64,000 nucleotides of DNA, from assembly GCA_036496285.1 (NCBI GenBank), contig DASXLI010000038.1:1-64000 (forward strand). Direction: 5' to 3'. The notes below the pieces were generated by a model. The model did no database searches, had not been told where the DNA came from, and was given only the letters and a program-made list of their open reading frames with translations. Positions 15,552-23,775 of this stretch are shown here, piece after piece. The number at the start of each line of letters is the position of its first letter. Position 1 is the stretch's first letter. The translations under genes were made by a program, and so were the position numbers. The DNA is from DP-19 sp036496285 (GTDB lineage Bacteria > Desulfobacterota > Binatia > UTPRO1).

Positions 15552-17177
15552 ATGAGCGAGCGGCGCGCGATCGTCCGCGCCGCGGGGCGGGTGAGCGCGC
15601 TCACCGTCGTGTCGCGCGTCATGGGCCTCGTCCGCGACGCCGTGGTGAGCGGCATCTTCGGCGCCGGGGCGGCGGCGGACGCCTTCTTCGTCGCCTACCG
15701 CATCCCGAACCTGCTGCGCCGGCTGGTGGCGGAGGGCGCCGCGAGCGCCGCGTTCGTCCCGGTGCTGACGGACTCGCTCACGGTCCACGGACGCGCCGAG
15801 GCCGATCGCGTGGCGCGGGTGCTGTTCACGATCATGGCGATCGTGCTCTCCGCCCTGGCGCTCCTGGGCATGCTGCTCGCGGGCCCACTCACGAGCCTCT
15901 TTGCGCCCGGATTCGCGGCGGTGCCGGGGAAGCTCGAGCTGGCGATCCGGCTCACCCGCCTCGTCTTCCCGTATCTCGTCTTCATCGGCCTCGTGGCGGT
16001 CGCGGCCGGGGTGCTGAACACCCTGCGCGAGTTCACCGCGCCCGCGGTGTCACCGACGGTGCTGAACCTGGTGATGGTCGTCGTGGCGGTCGCGCTGACG
16101 CGCTGGATCGGCATCTACAGCCTGGTCGTCGGCCTCCTGCTCGGCGGCTTCGGGCAGCTCCTGACGCAGGTGCCGGCGCTCCGCCGCGCGCGGGTGCCGC
16201 TGCGGCCGCTCTGGGAGCCGCGCCACCCTGCGGTCGCGCGCGTCGCGACGCTGATGGTGCCGACGATCTTCGGCTCCGCCGTCTATCAGGTGAACGTGCT
16301 GGTGAACACGATCTTCGCGTCGCTCCTCTCGGCGGGCAGCGTGTCCTATCTGTGGTACGGCGAGCGCCTCTTCGAGTTCCCGCTCGGCGTGTTCGCGGTC
16401 GCGCTCGGGACGGCGGCGTTGCCGACCTTCGCGACCCTCGCCCGGCGCGACGACGGCGAGTTCCGCGAGACGGTCGCGTTCGCGCTCCGTCTGGTGAACG
16501 TGCTCGCGCTGCCGGCGGCGGTCGGACTTGCCGCCGGTGCCGGGCCGCTCACGTCGGTGCTGTTTCAGCGCGGCGCGTTCGGGGCGCACGAGACCCAGGA
16601 GACCGCGCTCGCGGTGCGCTGCTTCGCGCTCGGCCTGTGGTCGGTCGCAACGGTGCGGACGCTCGTGCCCGCGTTCTACGCGCTGCAGGATACGCGGAGC
16701 CCGGTCTGGGCGGCGGCGGGGGCGTTCGTCGCGAACCTCGCCGGCATCATGCTCTTCGTCGGGCCGCTACCCGGGGCGGGCCCGGCGCACGCCGCGCTGG
16801 CGGCGACGGTCGAGCGCTGCGCCGTCCTCCACCTGCGGCACGGCGGCCTCGCCCTCGCGACCGCGCTCGCGGGCACGGTGAACCTGGCGCTCCTCTGTGT
16901 CGCCTTCGCTCGCCACGTGCGCGGCTTTCCCTGGGCCGCGTGGCTCGCATCGACGGGACGCACGGCGCTCGCTGCCCTCGCGATGGTCCCCGTCTTCCGG
17001 CTCGCGACGGCGCGCGTCGACTGGCTCGCGGGTGGGGTGCCGCTGCCGGTCCGTATCGGGTGGCTCGCGCTCGGCATCGGCGCGGCCATCGCGACCTACG
17101 CCGCGGCGCTCGCGGTGGTGGCGCGGCCCGAGATGCGGGAGCTGCGCGAGCTCGTCGGTCGGCGCGCCCGGCCCTAG
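15552..17177 (+). CDS. murJ: Lipid II flippase MurJ
   Basis: MurJ moves lipid II across the inner membrane for peptidoglycan synthesis. The 541-aa, strongly hydrophobic MVF/MOP protein has the expected about 14 membrane spans. It shows the N-terminal signature SRVMGLVRDAVVSGIFG, ADAFFVAYRIPNLLRRLVAEG and AAFVPVL, and the LWYGERLFEFPLGVF motif in the second half. Length is normal to slightly long. It is divergent from rpsT and convergent with mazG. Confidence 0.96.
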   Translation: MSERRAIVRAAGRVSALTVVSRVMGLVRDAVVSGIFGAGAAADAFFVAYRIPNLLRRLVAEGAASAAFVPVLTDSLTVHGRAEADRVARVLFTIMAIVLSALALLGMLLAGPLTSLFAPGFAAVPGKLELAIRLTRLVFPYLVFIGLVAVAAGVLNTLREFTAPAVSPTVLNLVMVVVAVALTRWIGIYSLVVGLLLGGFGQLLTQVPALRRARVPLRPLWEPRHPAVARVATLMVPTIFGSAVYQVNVLVNTIFASLLSAGSVSYLWYGERLFEFPLGVFAVALGTAALPTFATLARRDDGEFRETVAFALRLVNVLALPAAVGLAAGAGPLTSVLFQRGAFGAHETQETALAVRCFALGLWSVATVRTLVPAFYALQDTRSPVWAAAGAFVANLAGIMLFVGPLPGAGPAHAALAATVERCAVLHLRHGGLALATALAGTVNLALLCVAFARHVRGFPWAAWLASTGRTALAALAMVPVFRLATARVDWLAGGVPLPVRIGWLALGIGAAIATYAAALAVVARPEMRELRELVGRRARP

Positions 17178-17202
17178 GGGCCCGGACGCTACGGTCGCGC
17201 GT

Positions 17203-17997
17203 TCACCCCTCGCGCGTCTTGGCCTCGTTCCAGAGCGCGTCGAGCTCCGCGGCCGTGAGCGCGTGGATGTCTTGACCCTGCGCGTGCACCGCCGCTTCGA
17301 CCTGGCGGAAGCGGCGGCCGAAGCGCGCCAGCGCCTGGCGGAGGGCCATCTCGGGGCTCTGTCCGGCCAGACGGGCGACGCTCGCGAGCGCGAAGAGGAT
17401 GTCGCCGAGCTCGTGCTCGACCCGCTCTGCGCGTCCGTCGACGAGCGCCTCCTCGAGCTCGGCCAGCTCCTCGCGCACCTTGCCGAGCGCCTCGATGGGC
17501 GACGGCCAGTCGAAGCCGACGCGCGCGGCCTTCTCGCCGAGCCGCGCGGCGGCGTGCAACGCCGGCAGCTCGGGCGGGAGCCCGCTCAGGATCGACGTGT
17601 CCTCGGCGCCGCGCCGGGCGCGCTCCTCGGCTTTGATGCGCGACCAGTTCCGCGAGACCTCGGCGCTGTCGGCGACAGTGGCGTCGCCGAAGACGTGCGG
17701 GTGGCGCCGCTCCATCTTCGCCGCCACGTCGGCGCTCACGTCCTCGGCGGTGAAGCGGCCCTCCTCGGAGGCGATCTGCGCGTGGAAGACGATCTGCAGG
17801 AGGAGGTCGCCCAGCTCCTCGCGGAGCGCCGCGGGGTCGTTGCGGTCGAGCGCGTCGAGCACCTCGTAGGTCTCCTCGAGCAGGCACGGGCGGAGGCTCT
17901 GGTGCGTCTGCTCCCGGTCCCAGGGGCAGCCGCCCGGCCCGCGCAGCCGCCCCACGACCTCGACGAGCCTGTGAAACGCGTCCACCGGCGAGACCAT
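17203..17997 (-). CDS. mazG: Nucleoside triphosphate pyrophosphohydrolase MazG
   Basis: MazG hydrolyses (d)NTPs to monophosphates, acting as a house-cleaning enzyme. The 264-aa protein has two MazG domains. The first starts LRGPGGCPWDREQTHQSL and holds LLEETYEVLDAL and EELGDLLLQIVFHA (the ExxE and ExxD metal ligands). The second holds REELAELEEAL and EHELGDILFALASVAR. The ATG at 17997 fits the family start; the longer frame upstream overlaps the glutaredoxin gene and is shadow. Confidence 0.95.
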   Translation of the reverse strand: MVSPVDAFHRLVEVVGRLRGPGGCPWDREQTHQSLRPCLLEETYEVLDALDRNDPAALREELGDLLLQIVFHAQIASEEGRFTAEDVSADVAAKMERRHPHVFGDATVADSAEVSRNWSRIKAEERARRGAEDTSILSGLPPELPALHAAARLGEKAARVGFDWPSPIEALGKVREELAELEEALVDGRAERVEHELGDILFALASVARLAGQSPEMALRQALARFGRRFRQVEAAVHAQGQDIHALTAAELDALWNEAKTREG

Positions 17998-17999
17998 AC

Positions 18000-18028
18000 T
18001 TGCGACGCCTCGCAGCCGCCAGTAGGCT
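18000..18028 (+). promoter_or_regulatory. Candidate promoter of the glutaredoxin gene
   Basis: TTGCGA (18000-18005), a 17-base spacer and TAGGCT (18023-18028), ending six bases before the ATG. The expected transcription start coincides with the start codon. Confidence 0.38.
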
Positions 18029-18034
18029 GACGGC

Positions 18035-18286
18035 ATGGCTCGGGTGAAGATGTACACCACCAGCGTGTGCCCGTTCTGCGTGCAGGCGAAGCGCCTGCTG
18101 CACGAGCGCGGCATCCCGTACGACGAGGTGAACGTCGAGGACGACGACGCGTTGCGTATGGAGATGGTGAAGCTCGCCCAGGGCCGGCGCACCGTTCCGC
18201 AGATCTTCATCGACGATGCGCCCATCGGCGGCTACGTCGAGCTGCGGGCCCTGGCCGACCGCGGCGGCCTCGCGAACCTCCCCTGA
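18035..18286 (+). CDS. grxC: Glutaredoxin (GrxC type)
   Basis: A small thiol-disulfide oxidoreductase using glutathione. The 83-aa protein has the dithiol active site CPFC (Cys12, Cys15), the cis-Pro motif TVPQIFID and the glutathione-binding GGYVELRAL. It matches the GrxC-like family in size and motif order. It is a single gene between mazG (divergent) and the sigma-factor operon. Confidence 0.93.
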   Translation: MARVKMYTTSVCPFCVQAKRLLHERGIPYDEVNVEDDDALRMEMVKLAQGRRTVPQIFIDDAPIGGYVELRALADRGGLANLP

Positions 18287-18323
18287 GCGCCGCGGCGCGG
18301 CACGGGTCGGTTCGGGGAGCCGG

Positions 18324-18354
18324 GGAACTCCGCCGCCTCCAGCGCGGTTCTCCA
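18324..18354 (+). promoter_or_regulatory. Possible ECF-type promoter before the sigma gene
   Basis: GGAACT at 18324-18329 resembles the -35 of many ECF sigma factors; a TCTCCA box follows at 18349-18354. The 19-base spacer is longer than the usual 16-17, so this is tentative evidence for self-regulation. Confidence 0.25.
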
Positions 18355-18400
18355 CGCAGAAGCTCACGGGCACGCGTCGCGTCGTCGGGGTGAGGAGGCC

Positions 18401-18961
18401 ATGGCGGGCGCCGGGAACCTGAAGTCGCGTTTCGAAGCGAGCGCGTTGCCGTTGATGCACCACGTCTACACCGCTGCGCTCTATCTCTCCCATGATCGCG
18501 CCGAAGCCGAGGATCTACTGCAAGAGACGTATCTGCGAGCGTATCGCTTCTTCCACCGCTTTCGCGAAGGCACGAACCTCAAGGCCTGGCTGCTGACGAT
18601 CCTCTACAATGTCCTGCGCAACCGCCATCGCCACCGGGTCGCCGAGCAGCGGCGCATCGATTTCGCCGCCGTCTCCGAGGCGTACGAGCGCATCGCGGCG
18701 TCGATGGACGCGGGCGGGCGCGACGACGTCTTCTTCCGCCAGCTCGTCGACGGCGAGATCGAGCGCGCCCTCGAGAGCCTGCCGCACGAGTTCCGCGCCG
18801 TGGTCCTGCTGGTCGACGTGCACGAGCTGTCGTACGCCGAGGCGGCGACCGCGCTCGGCTGCCCGATCGGCACGGTGCGCTCGCGCCTGTCGCGCGCCCG
18901 GCGTCTCCTGCAGGTGGCGCTGCACGAGTATGCCCGCCAGCGCGGCATCGTGGATGGCTGA
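18401..18961 (+). CDS. RNA polymerase ECF-type sigma factor
   Basis: A 186-aa group-4 sigma factor. Region 2 spans about residues 15-85, with DRAEAEDLLQETYLRAYRFF and NLKAWLLTILYNVLRNRHRH. Region 4 spans about 125-178, with LESLPHEFRAVVLLVDVHEL and GTVRSRLSRARRLL. It begins with a good GAGGAGG ribosome site, and its stop overlaps the next ATG by one base. The following gene encodes a zinc-binding membrane anti-sigma factor, so the pair most likely answers an envelope or redox signal. The regulon cannot be told from the window. Confidence 0.94.
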   Translation: MAGAGNLKSRFEASALPLMHHVYTAALYLSHDRAEAEDLLQETYLRAYRFFHRFREGTNLKAWLLTILYNVLRNRHRHRVAEQRRIDFAAVSEAYERIAASMDAGGRDDVFFRQLVDGEIERALESLPHEFRAVVLLVDVHELSYAEAATALGCPIGTVRSRLSRARRLLQVALHEYARQRGIVDG

Positions 18962-19707
18962 TGGACTGTGACACCTATCACGAGCTGATCGTCGCCGACC
19001 TCGACGACACGCTGTCGCCGAGCGAGCGCGAGACCGTACGGGCACACCTCGAGGACTGCACCATCTGCCGCAATGCGCGCGCCCTCGAGGCGGAGTTCCT
19101 GGCTCACCTGCGGCGCGTGCCGCGCCTGGTCGAGACCCCCACCGCGGTGCAGGAGCGGCTGCGGGTCGCGCTGCGCCGCGAGGCGATGGCGGCGCCGCCG
19201 AGCGCGCGCCCGCGGATCCTGGCCATCGCGGCCGCGTTCTGCGTCCTGGCGGCGCTAGCGGCGGGACTCTGGTCGTCCCCGGGCGTCGACTACATCGGCT
19301 CGGTCACGGACGACTACCGGCTCGCTGCCGCCTCCCGCCTGCCGCTGGACGTTACGACGGGGGACCCCAACGCGTTGGCGCGCTACTTCCACACGTCGCG
19401 ACGCTTCACGTTTCCGCCGCCGGTGTCCGATCTTCGCGCCTTCGGATACCGCCTCGTCGGCGGCGCGATCCGCGAGCGGCGCGGCGTCGTCTTCGCGGTG
19501 ATCGTCTACGAGCGCGATGGCGAGATCGTCGTTTGCCATCGCTTCCACGACGTCGAGGGGAGGACGCGGCTCGACATCGCGCTGCGGCGCTACGAGCGCG
19601 CCGGCGACGTCGGCACGTGGATCACGCGGCGTGCCGGCGTCGTGTCGTGTCTCACGGGCCGCCTGCCGCCCGAGGAGCTCGAGCGGCTCGTCGGCATGAT
19701 CGCCTGA
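18961..19707 (+). CDS. Membrane anti-sigma factor with ZAS zinc finger
   Basis: A 248-aa partner of the sigma factor. The N-terminal ZAS domain carries the HxxxCxxC motif (His29, Cys33, Cys36) that typically holds the ECF factor. A single membrane span follows at about residues 85-103 (ILAIAAAFCVLAALAAGL). The remaining about 140 residues would be periplasmic, with FGYRLVGGAIRERRGVVFAV and VIVYERDGEIVVCHRF. This resembles the sensor part of RsiW/ChrR-like anti-sigma factors. Extra periplasmic Cys residues (CHRF and VVSCLTG) could be redox-sensitive; that is inference. Confidence 0.88.
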   Translation: MDCDTYHELIVADLDDTLSPSERETVRAHLEDCTICRNARALEAEFLAHLRRVPRLVETPTAVQERLRVALRREAMAAPPSARPRILAIAAAFCVLAALAAGLWSSPGVDYIGSVTDDYRLAAASRLPLDVTTGDPNALARYFHTSRRFTFPPPVSDLRAFGYRLVGGAIRERRGVVFAVIVYERDGEIVVCHRFHDVEGRTRLDIALRRYERAGDVGTWITRRAGVVSCLTGRLPPEELERLVGMIA

Positions 19708-19729
19708 CGCCCTGACCGCGGTCAGGGCG
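19708..19729. terminator. Perfect 22-bp palindrome between convergent genes
   Basis: CGCCCTGACCG is followed directly by its exact inverse complement. It starts right after the anti-sigma stop and runs through the stop of the opposing ACT-domain gene. It could serve as a hairpin 3' end for both messages. There is no T-tract, so termination rather than transcript protection is not certain. Confidence 0.5.
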
Positions 19730-20264
19730 CGGGATCGAACGTCAGGTCGACCTGCAGCTCCTCGGCGATGCCGTGGAGACGCCGGGTGAGCGCCGCGACG
19801 TCGGCTTTCGACGGAACGTCGAGGCGGATGCGGACGGTGTAGATCGGCGTGCCGCTCTCCGGCTCCGGGCGCGATTGCGTGCTCATCTCGGCGATGTTGG
19901 CGTCGTGGTCGGCGAGGCAACGGGCGATCTTGGCGACGATGCCGGCGCGATCGACGCCGCTCGCCTGCAGGGTGTAGCGGCGCGCGCGCTCGCGCGCGGC
20001 GTAGGCGATCGGCTCCGCCTCGAGCGGCCGGAAGAAGACGGTGAGCCGCCTTTCCCACTCGAGCCGCTTGCAGCCGGCCGCGAGCATGCGCTCGGCGTCG
20101 GCACTGCGCGACGACAGCAGCAGCAGGACCGCGAACTCGCTGCCGAGGATCGTCATGCTCGAGTCCTCGAGGTTGCAGTCGCAGTCGTAGATGAGCTGCG
20201 CCAGGTCGGCGACGATGCCGGGGCGGTCGCGGCCGATGGCGGAGAGCGCGAACCAATGACTCAT
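19722..20264 (-). CDS. Two-ACT-domain protein, GcvR-like
   Basis: A 180-aa protein made of two ACT domains. The first (about 1-85) begins MSHWFALSAIGRDRPGIVAD and the second (about 95-175) begins YTLQASGVDRAGIVAKIARC. This is the layout of the glycine-cleavage regulator GcvR and its relatives, which bind amino acids and control transcription through a partner. No gcv genes are nearby, so the target is unknown. ATG 20264 is used; ATG 20276 would add four residues. It is divergent from the acyl-CoA synthetase pair. Confidence 0.85.
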   Translation of the reverse strand: MSHWFALSAIGRDRPGIVADLAQLIYDCDCNLEDSSMTILGSEFAVLLLLSSRSADAERMLAAGCKRLEWERRLTVFFRPLEAEPIAYAARERARRYTLQASGVDRAGIVAKIARCLADHDANIAEMSTQSRPEPESGTPIYTVRIRLDVPSKADVAALTRRLHGIAEELQVDLTFDPAP

Positions 20265-20340
20265 GGGCACGCGCATACCGGCGGGATCACCGCCGGTCAA
20301 TCGCGGACGCCCGTGGCGCGGCCGCGCGGTGCCGCATGGG

Positions 20341-20370
20341 TTGGCAAAGCTCCCGCGGCATTCGTATGGT
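20341..20370 (+). promoter_or_regulatory. Promoter of the acyl-CoA synthetase pair
   Basis: TTGGCA (20341-20346), an 18-base spacer and TATGGT (20365-20370). The -10 ends eight bases before GTG 20379, so the message would be leaderless or nearly so; no ribosome site is visible. Confidence 0.58.
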
Positions 20371-20378
20371 AGGCGTCC

Positions 20379-21035
20379 GTGGCCCAGACGCTCTCCGAGC
20401 ACGAGTCGAAGGATCTCCTGCGTAGCGCCGGCATCGCGGTGCCGGACGAGCGCCTGGCCGGCGACCCGCCGGCGGCCGCCACGGCCGCCGCGGCGCTCGG
20501 CTTCCCGGTCGCGGTGAAGCTCTGCGGCCGGCGCATCGCCCACAAGACCGAGCGCAACCTCGTGCGCCTCGGCCTCGCCGACGGCACGGCGGTGTGCGCG
20601 GCGGCGGAGGCGTTGCTCGCGGCCCGCCAGCCCGAGGACGGCGACGCGGCGCTGCTCGTGTGCCCGATGGTGCGCGGCCGGCGCGAGCTGATTGCGGGCC
20701 TGGTGCGCGATCCGGTCTTCGGGCCGTGCGTGATGCTCGGCCTGGGCGGCATCTTCGCGGAGGCGATGGGTGACGTCGCGTTCGCGGTGGCGCCGCTCGT
20801 CGGTGCCGACGCCGCCGACCTGATCGACGCGCTGCAGTCGCGCCGCGTGCTCGACGCCGTGCGCGGCGAGCCGCCCGTCGACCGCGCGGCGCTGGCGCGC
20901 ACGCTGACCGCGCTCGGCCGGCTCGGCCGCGAGCGGCCCGACATCCGCTCGATCGACATCAACCCGCTGATCGTCAGCGGGGCGACGCCGGTCGTGGTGG
21001 ATGCGCTCGTCGAGCTCGAGGGCGACGCCGCGTGA
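20379..21035 (+). CDS. NDP-forming acyl-CoA synthetase, ATP-grasp (beta) subunit
   Basis: A 218-aa ATP-grasp subunit of the acetate-CoA ligase (ADP-forming) family, which interconverts acyl-CoA + NDP + phosphate with acid + CoA + NTP. It starts LSEHESKDLLRSAGIAVPDE, typical of the domain, and carries AVKLCGRRIAHKTERNLVRLGL, FGPCVMLGLGGIFAEAMGDV and DINPLIV. GTG 20379 is the start. The following alpha-subunit gene overlaps by four bases. Being separate rather than fused is common in this family. The true acyl substrate cannot be told. Confidence 0.88.
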   Translation: MAQTLSEHESKDLLRSAGIAVPDERLAGDPPAAATAAAALGFPVAVKLCGRRIAHKTERNLVRLGLADGTAVCAAAEALLAARQPEDGDAALLVCPMVRGRRELIAGLVRDPVFGPCVMLGLGGIFAEAMGDVAFAVAPLVGADAADLIDALQSRRVLDAVRGEPPVDRAALARTLTALGRLGRERPDIRSIDINPLIVSGATPVVVDALVELEGDAA

Positions 21036-22501
21036 GCGCCGTCCTCGATCGCCTGCGGCCACTCTTCGCCCCGCGCGGCATCATCGTGACCGGCGTGTCC
21101 ACGCACCCGGGGAAGTTCGGCAGCGTGGCGTTCCACAACCTGTTGGCGGGCGGTTTCGCCGGCGAGCTCTTCGCGATCAACCGCGAGGGCGCGACCTGCT
21201 ACGGCCACGCCACCTACAAGAGCATCGCCGAGGTGCCAGCCGGGCGCGCCGACCTCGTGTTCGTGTGCACGCCGAGCGCGGTGAACGAGGACGTCCTGCG
21301 CGCGTGCGCGGCGATCGGCGTGCGCGCCGCGTTCGTCGCCTCGGCGGGCTACGGCGAGTCGGCCGAGGGGAAGGAGGCGGAGCGCCGTCTCGTCGCGCTC
21401 GCGAACGAGCTCGGGCTCGTCGTCGCGGGGCCGAACGGGCAGGGCGTGGTGGCGACCGCCGTGCGGATGTGCGCGCAGATCGTCGCCCCGCTGCCGCCGC
21501 CCGGGCCGATCTCGATCGTCTCGCAGAGCGGCAACATCGGCTCGAGTTTCATGAACTACGCCTGCCTCTCGGGGGTGGGCATCGCGAAGGCGATCTCGTG
21601 CGGCAACTCCGCGCAGCTCGCGCTGGCCGACTACCTCGAGTACTTCGGCGAGGATCCCGAGACCTCCGTCACCCTGGCGTATCTCGAGGGCGTGCGCGAC
21701 GGTCGCCGCTTCCTCGAGGTGGCCCGCGCACACGCGAAGCAGAAGCCGCTCGTCCTCGTACGCGGCGGCGTCACCGGCGCGGGGAAGCAGGCGGCGAGCT
21801 CGCACACCGGCGCGCTCGCCTCCGACGATCGCGTGTTCGCCGGCGTCTGCCGCCAGGCGGGCATCGTCGCCGTGACGAGCGTCGAGGAGGCCTTCGAGAC
21901 GGCCGCGACGTTCGCGACGCAGCCGCTGCCGCACGGGCCGCGCACGCTGATCCTCACCGCCGCCGGCGGGTGGGGCGTGCTGACGTCCGACGCCTGCATC
22001 GCGGCGGGGCTCGACCTGATCCCGCTGCCCGATGACCTGCGGCGCGCGATCGACGGCATGGTGCCGGCGCGCTGGAGCCGCTCGAACCCGATCGACCTCG
22101 CCGGCGGCGAGACGCGCGACACCATCCCGGAGGTACTGGAGCTGATGGCGGCCCATCCGGACGTCGACGCGATCATCTACCTCGGGATCGGCATCCAGGC
22201 GGCGCAGGCGCAGATGTTCCGGCGCGGGCCGTTCTGGCCGGAGCACGGGCTCGAGCGCATCGGGACGTTCCACGAGAGCCAGGATCGCCGCTACGCGCTC
22301 GCCGCCGCCGAGGCGAGCCGCCGGCACGGCAAGCCGATCCTGGTCGCGAGCGAGCTCGTCCACGCCGACCGTGCCTACGGCAACGCCGGACCGCTCGGCG
22401 TGGCCGAGTCCGGGCGCCTGGCGATCCCCTCGGGGCAGCGCGCGGTGCGCGTGCTGGCGCGCATGGTGGCCTACGCGAAGCATCGTGCGCGTGCGGTCTA
22501 G
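21032..22501 (+). CDS. NDP-forming acyl-CoA synthetase, CoA-binding (alpha) subunit
   Basis: A 489-aa protein with an N-terminal Rossmann-like CoA-binding domain (about 1-140, starting PLFAPRGIIVTGVSTHPGKF) and two succinyl-CoA-synthetase-like domains. SIVSQSGNIGSSFMNYA and the phosphohistidine site SSHTGALA (His258) are present, so the phosphoryl-relay chemistry should be intact. A further segment after about residue 390 (HESQDRRYALAAAEASRRHG) completes the ligase fold. GTG 21032 overlaps the beta-subunit stop. Together the two genes encode a complete enzyme, useful for energy conservation from acyl-CoA or for acid activation. Confidence 0.88.
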   Translation: MSAVLDRLRPLFAPRGIIVTGVSTHPGKFGSVAFHNLLAGGFAGELFAINREGATCYGHATYKSIAEVPAGRADLVFVCTPSAVNEDVLRACAAIGVRAAFVASAGYGESAEGKEAERRLVALANELGLVVAGPNGQGVVATAVRMCAQIVAPLPPPGPISIVSQSGNIGSSFMNYACLSGVGIAKAISCGNSAQLALADYLEYFGEDPETSVTLAYLEGVRDGRRFLEVARAHAKQKPLVLVRGGVTGAGKQAASSHTGALASDDRVFAGVCRQAGIVAVTSVEEAFETAATFATQPLPHGPRTLILTAAGGWGVLTSDACIAAGLDLIPLPDDLRRAIDGMVPARWSRSNPIDLAGGETRDTIPEVLELMAAHPDVDAIIYLGIGIQAAQAQMFRRGPFWPEHGLERIGTFHESQDRRYALAAAEASRRHGKPILVASELVHADRAYGNAGPLGVAESGRLAIPSGQRAVRVLARMVAYAKHRARAV

Positions 22502-22644
22502 CCGATGGCTTCGATAGGGGGCGTCCGGAGCCGGGACGTCCGGCGCTCGCCTCCGCATACACCTCCGCCCTGGCCCGGACGGCCCCCCAAAGCCGCATGC
22601 GACCGCAGCGCGCCCCGCGCGAGCGACGACGCGCTCAGCCCAGT

Positions 22645-23052
22645 TCAGCCCGTCTGGGCGAGCTCGGGCACGACGCCGGCGAGCAGCCGCCGGCGTGCGG
22701 CCGTCTTCCGCAGGCGAAGCACGTCGGTCTGGCTTCGGACCAACGCGCGTCGCAGCGGCTCGAACGCGATCCCGAGCGTCTCGCACACGTTCACGAACGA
22801 GTACGGCCAACGGCGGTCGTCGGACAGGATCCAACGATGCGCGTCGGCGACGTCGTGACCGCGTGCGAGCTGCGACCCTCCGGTCTGGAAGAGCACGATC
22901 GCGTCGCTCAGCACGGCAAGCATGAGTCGGCGCTCGGGCTGCACGGGCTCGCTGCCGCGGCACAGTTCGGCATACTGTGCTGGCAGGAGCGGAAACGCCT
23001 CGTCTCCGTGGTACTCAGCCACGGAGCGAGGGGAGGTTGGGAAATGGGTCAT
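22645..23052 (-). CDS. Conserved small hypothetical protein
   Basis: A 135-aa soluble protein with no family name I can give with certainty. The core ERRLMLAVLSDAIVLFQTG, then HRWILSDDRRWPYSFVNVCE and TLGIAFEPLRRAL looks like a small conserved protein often seen in Deltaproteobacteria-type genomes (from memory). It has no signal peptide or membrane span. A GAGAGG ribosome site eight bases before ATG 23052 supports the start. It is divergent from the PagL-like gene. The 22502-22644 stretch behind it holds no gene. Confidence 0.72.
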   Translation of the reverse strand: MTHFPTSPRSVAEYHGDEAFPLLPAQYAELCRGSEPVQPERRLMLAVLSDAIVLFQTGGSQLARGHDVADAHRWILSDDRRWPYSFVNVCETLGIAFEPLRRALVRSQTDVLRLRKTAARRRLLAGVVPELAQTG

Positions 23053-23130
23053 GGCATTATCCTCTCGACGTATCCAACACGGATGGGGCGGGAAAAGTTT
23101 CCTCTGGAGAGGCTACGTGCGAGGGCCGCG

Positions 23131-23769
23131 ATGCGGATGATCTGGATGGGCGTACTGTTGACGCTCGGCGTCGCGGTCACGGCGTCGGCGAACGACGCAT
23201 CGGTGACGCTGCCACGCGACGATACGGCGACGACGGTGCCCGAGACGCGGACATCCGAACCGGAATACTACGCGCCATCGGCGCTCGTGCCCGCGGTCGG
23301 CTCGTGGGAGGCAGGCCTCCAGGCCGCGTACAACTTCGGCATCACCAACAACGCCCAGATGGTGACGTTCTTCCCGCGCATCGGGCGCGTGATGACGATC
23401 CTCGACGGTCCGGCGCCCGGTGTGGTGACCTTCGGCATCGAGGGAATGTTCAGCTACATCTACGAGACGTCGGAGAACATGGAGCTCGGCGGCGGCCTCC
23501 TGCTGCGCTATCGGATGGCGTTTCCCCACGTGCAGCCCTACGCGGAGCTCGAGGGCGGCATGCTGTACGAGGGTCTGCGCCACTTCTCCCTCGGCTCGAA
23601 CGTGCTCTTCACCTGCCAGGGCGCCGTCGGCCTGCAGTTCCCGGTCTGGGACCAGGTCGCCGTGAACGCCGGCTACCGCTTCCGCCACATCTCCAACGCA
23701 GGCCAGTCGGTCAGCAATCCCGGCCTCAACAGCAATCTCCTGATCGCCGGGCTCACGTACGCGTTCTGA
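23131..23769 (+). CDS. PagL-like outer-membrane lipid A deacylase family protein
   Basis: A 212-aa protein with a signal peptide (about 1-21) and an eight-strand beta-barrel pattern ending in LLIAGLTYAF. The last part matches the PagL family (lipid A 3-O-deacylase): GYRFRHISNAGQ, with the His186-x-Ser188 dyad, then NPGLNSN. In Pseudomonas PagL a Glu follows the dyad as the third catalytic residue; here I read Asn200 at that place, so activity is uncertain. ATG 23131 is the first start that gives a proper signal sequence; an in-frame ATG at 23083 is possible but has no ribosome site. Confidence 0.78.
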   Translation: MRMIWMGVLLTLGVAVTASANDASVTLPRDDTATTVPETRTSEPEYYAPSALVPAVGSWEAGLQAAYNFGITNNAQMVTFFPRIGRVMTILDGPAPGVVTFGIEGMFSYIYETSENMELGGGLLLRYRMAFPHVQPYAELEGGMLYEGLRHFSLGSNVLFTCQGAVGLQFPVWDQVAVNAGYRFRHISNAGQSVSNPGLNSNLLIAGLTYAF

Positions 23770-23775
23770 GCGGCC

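Noticed and set aside
22597..23130. Longer start for the PagL-like protein, reading through the opposite hypothetical gene
   Set aside because: The extension is Arg-rich, lies antisense to a better-supported gene and would hide the signal peptide.
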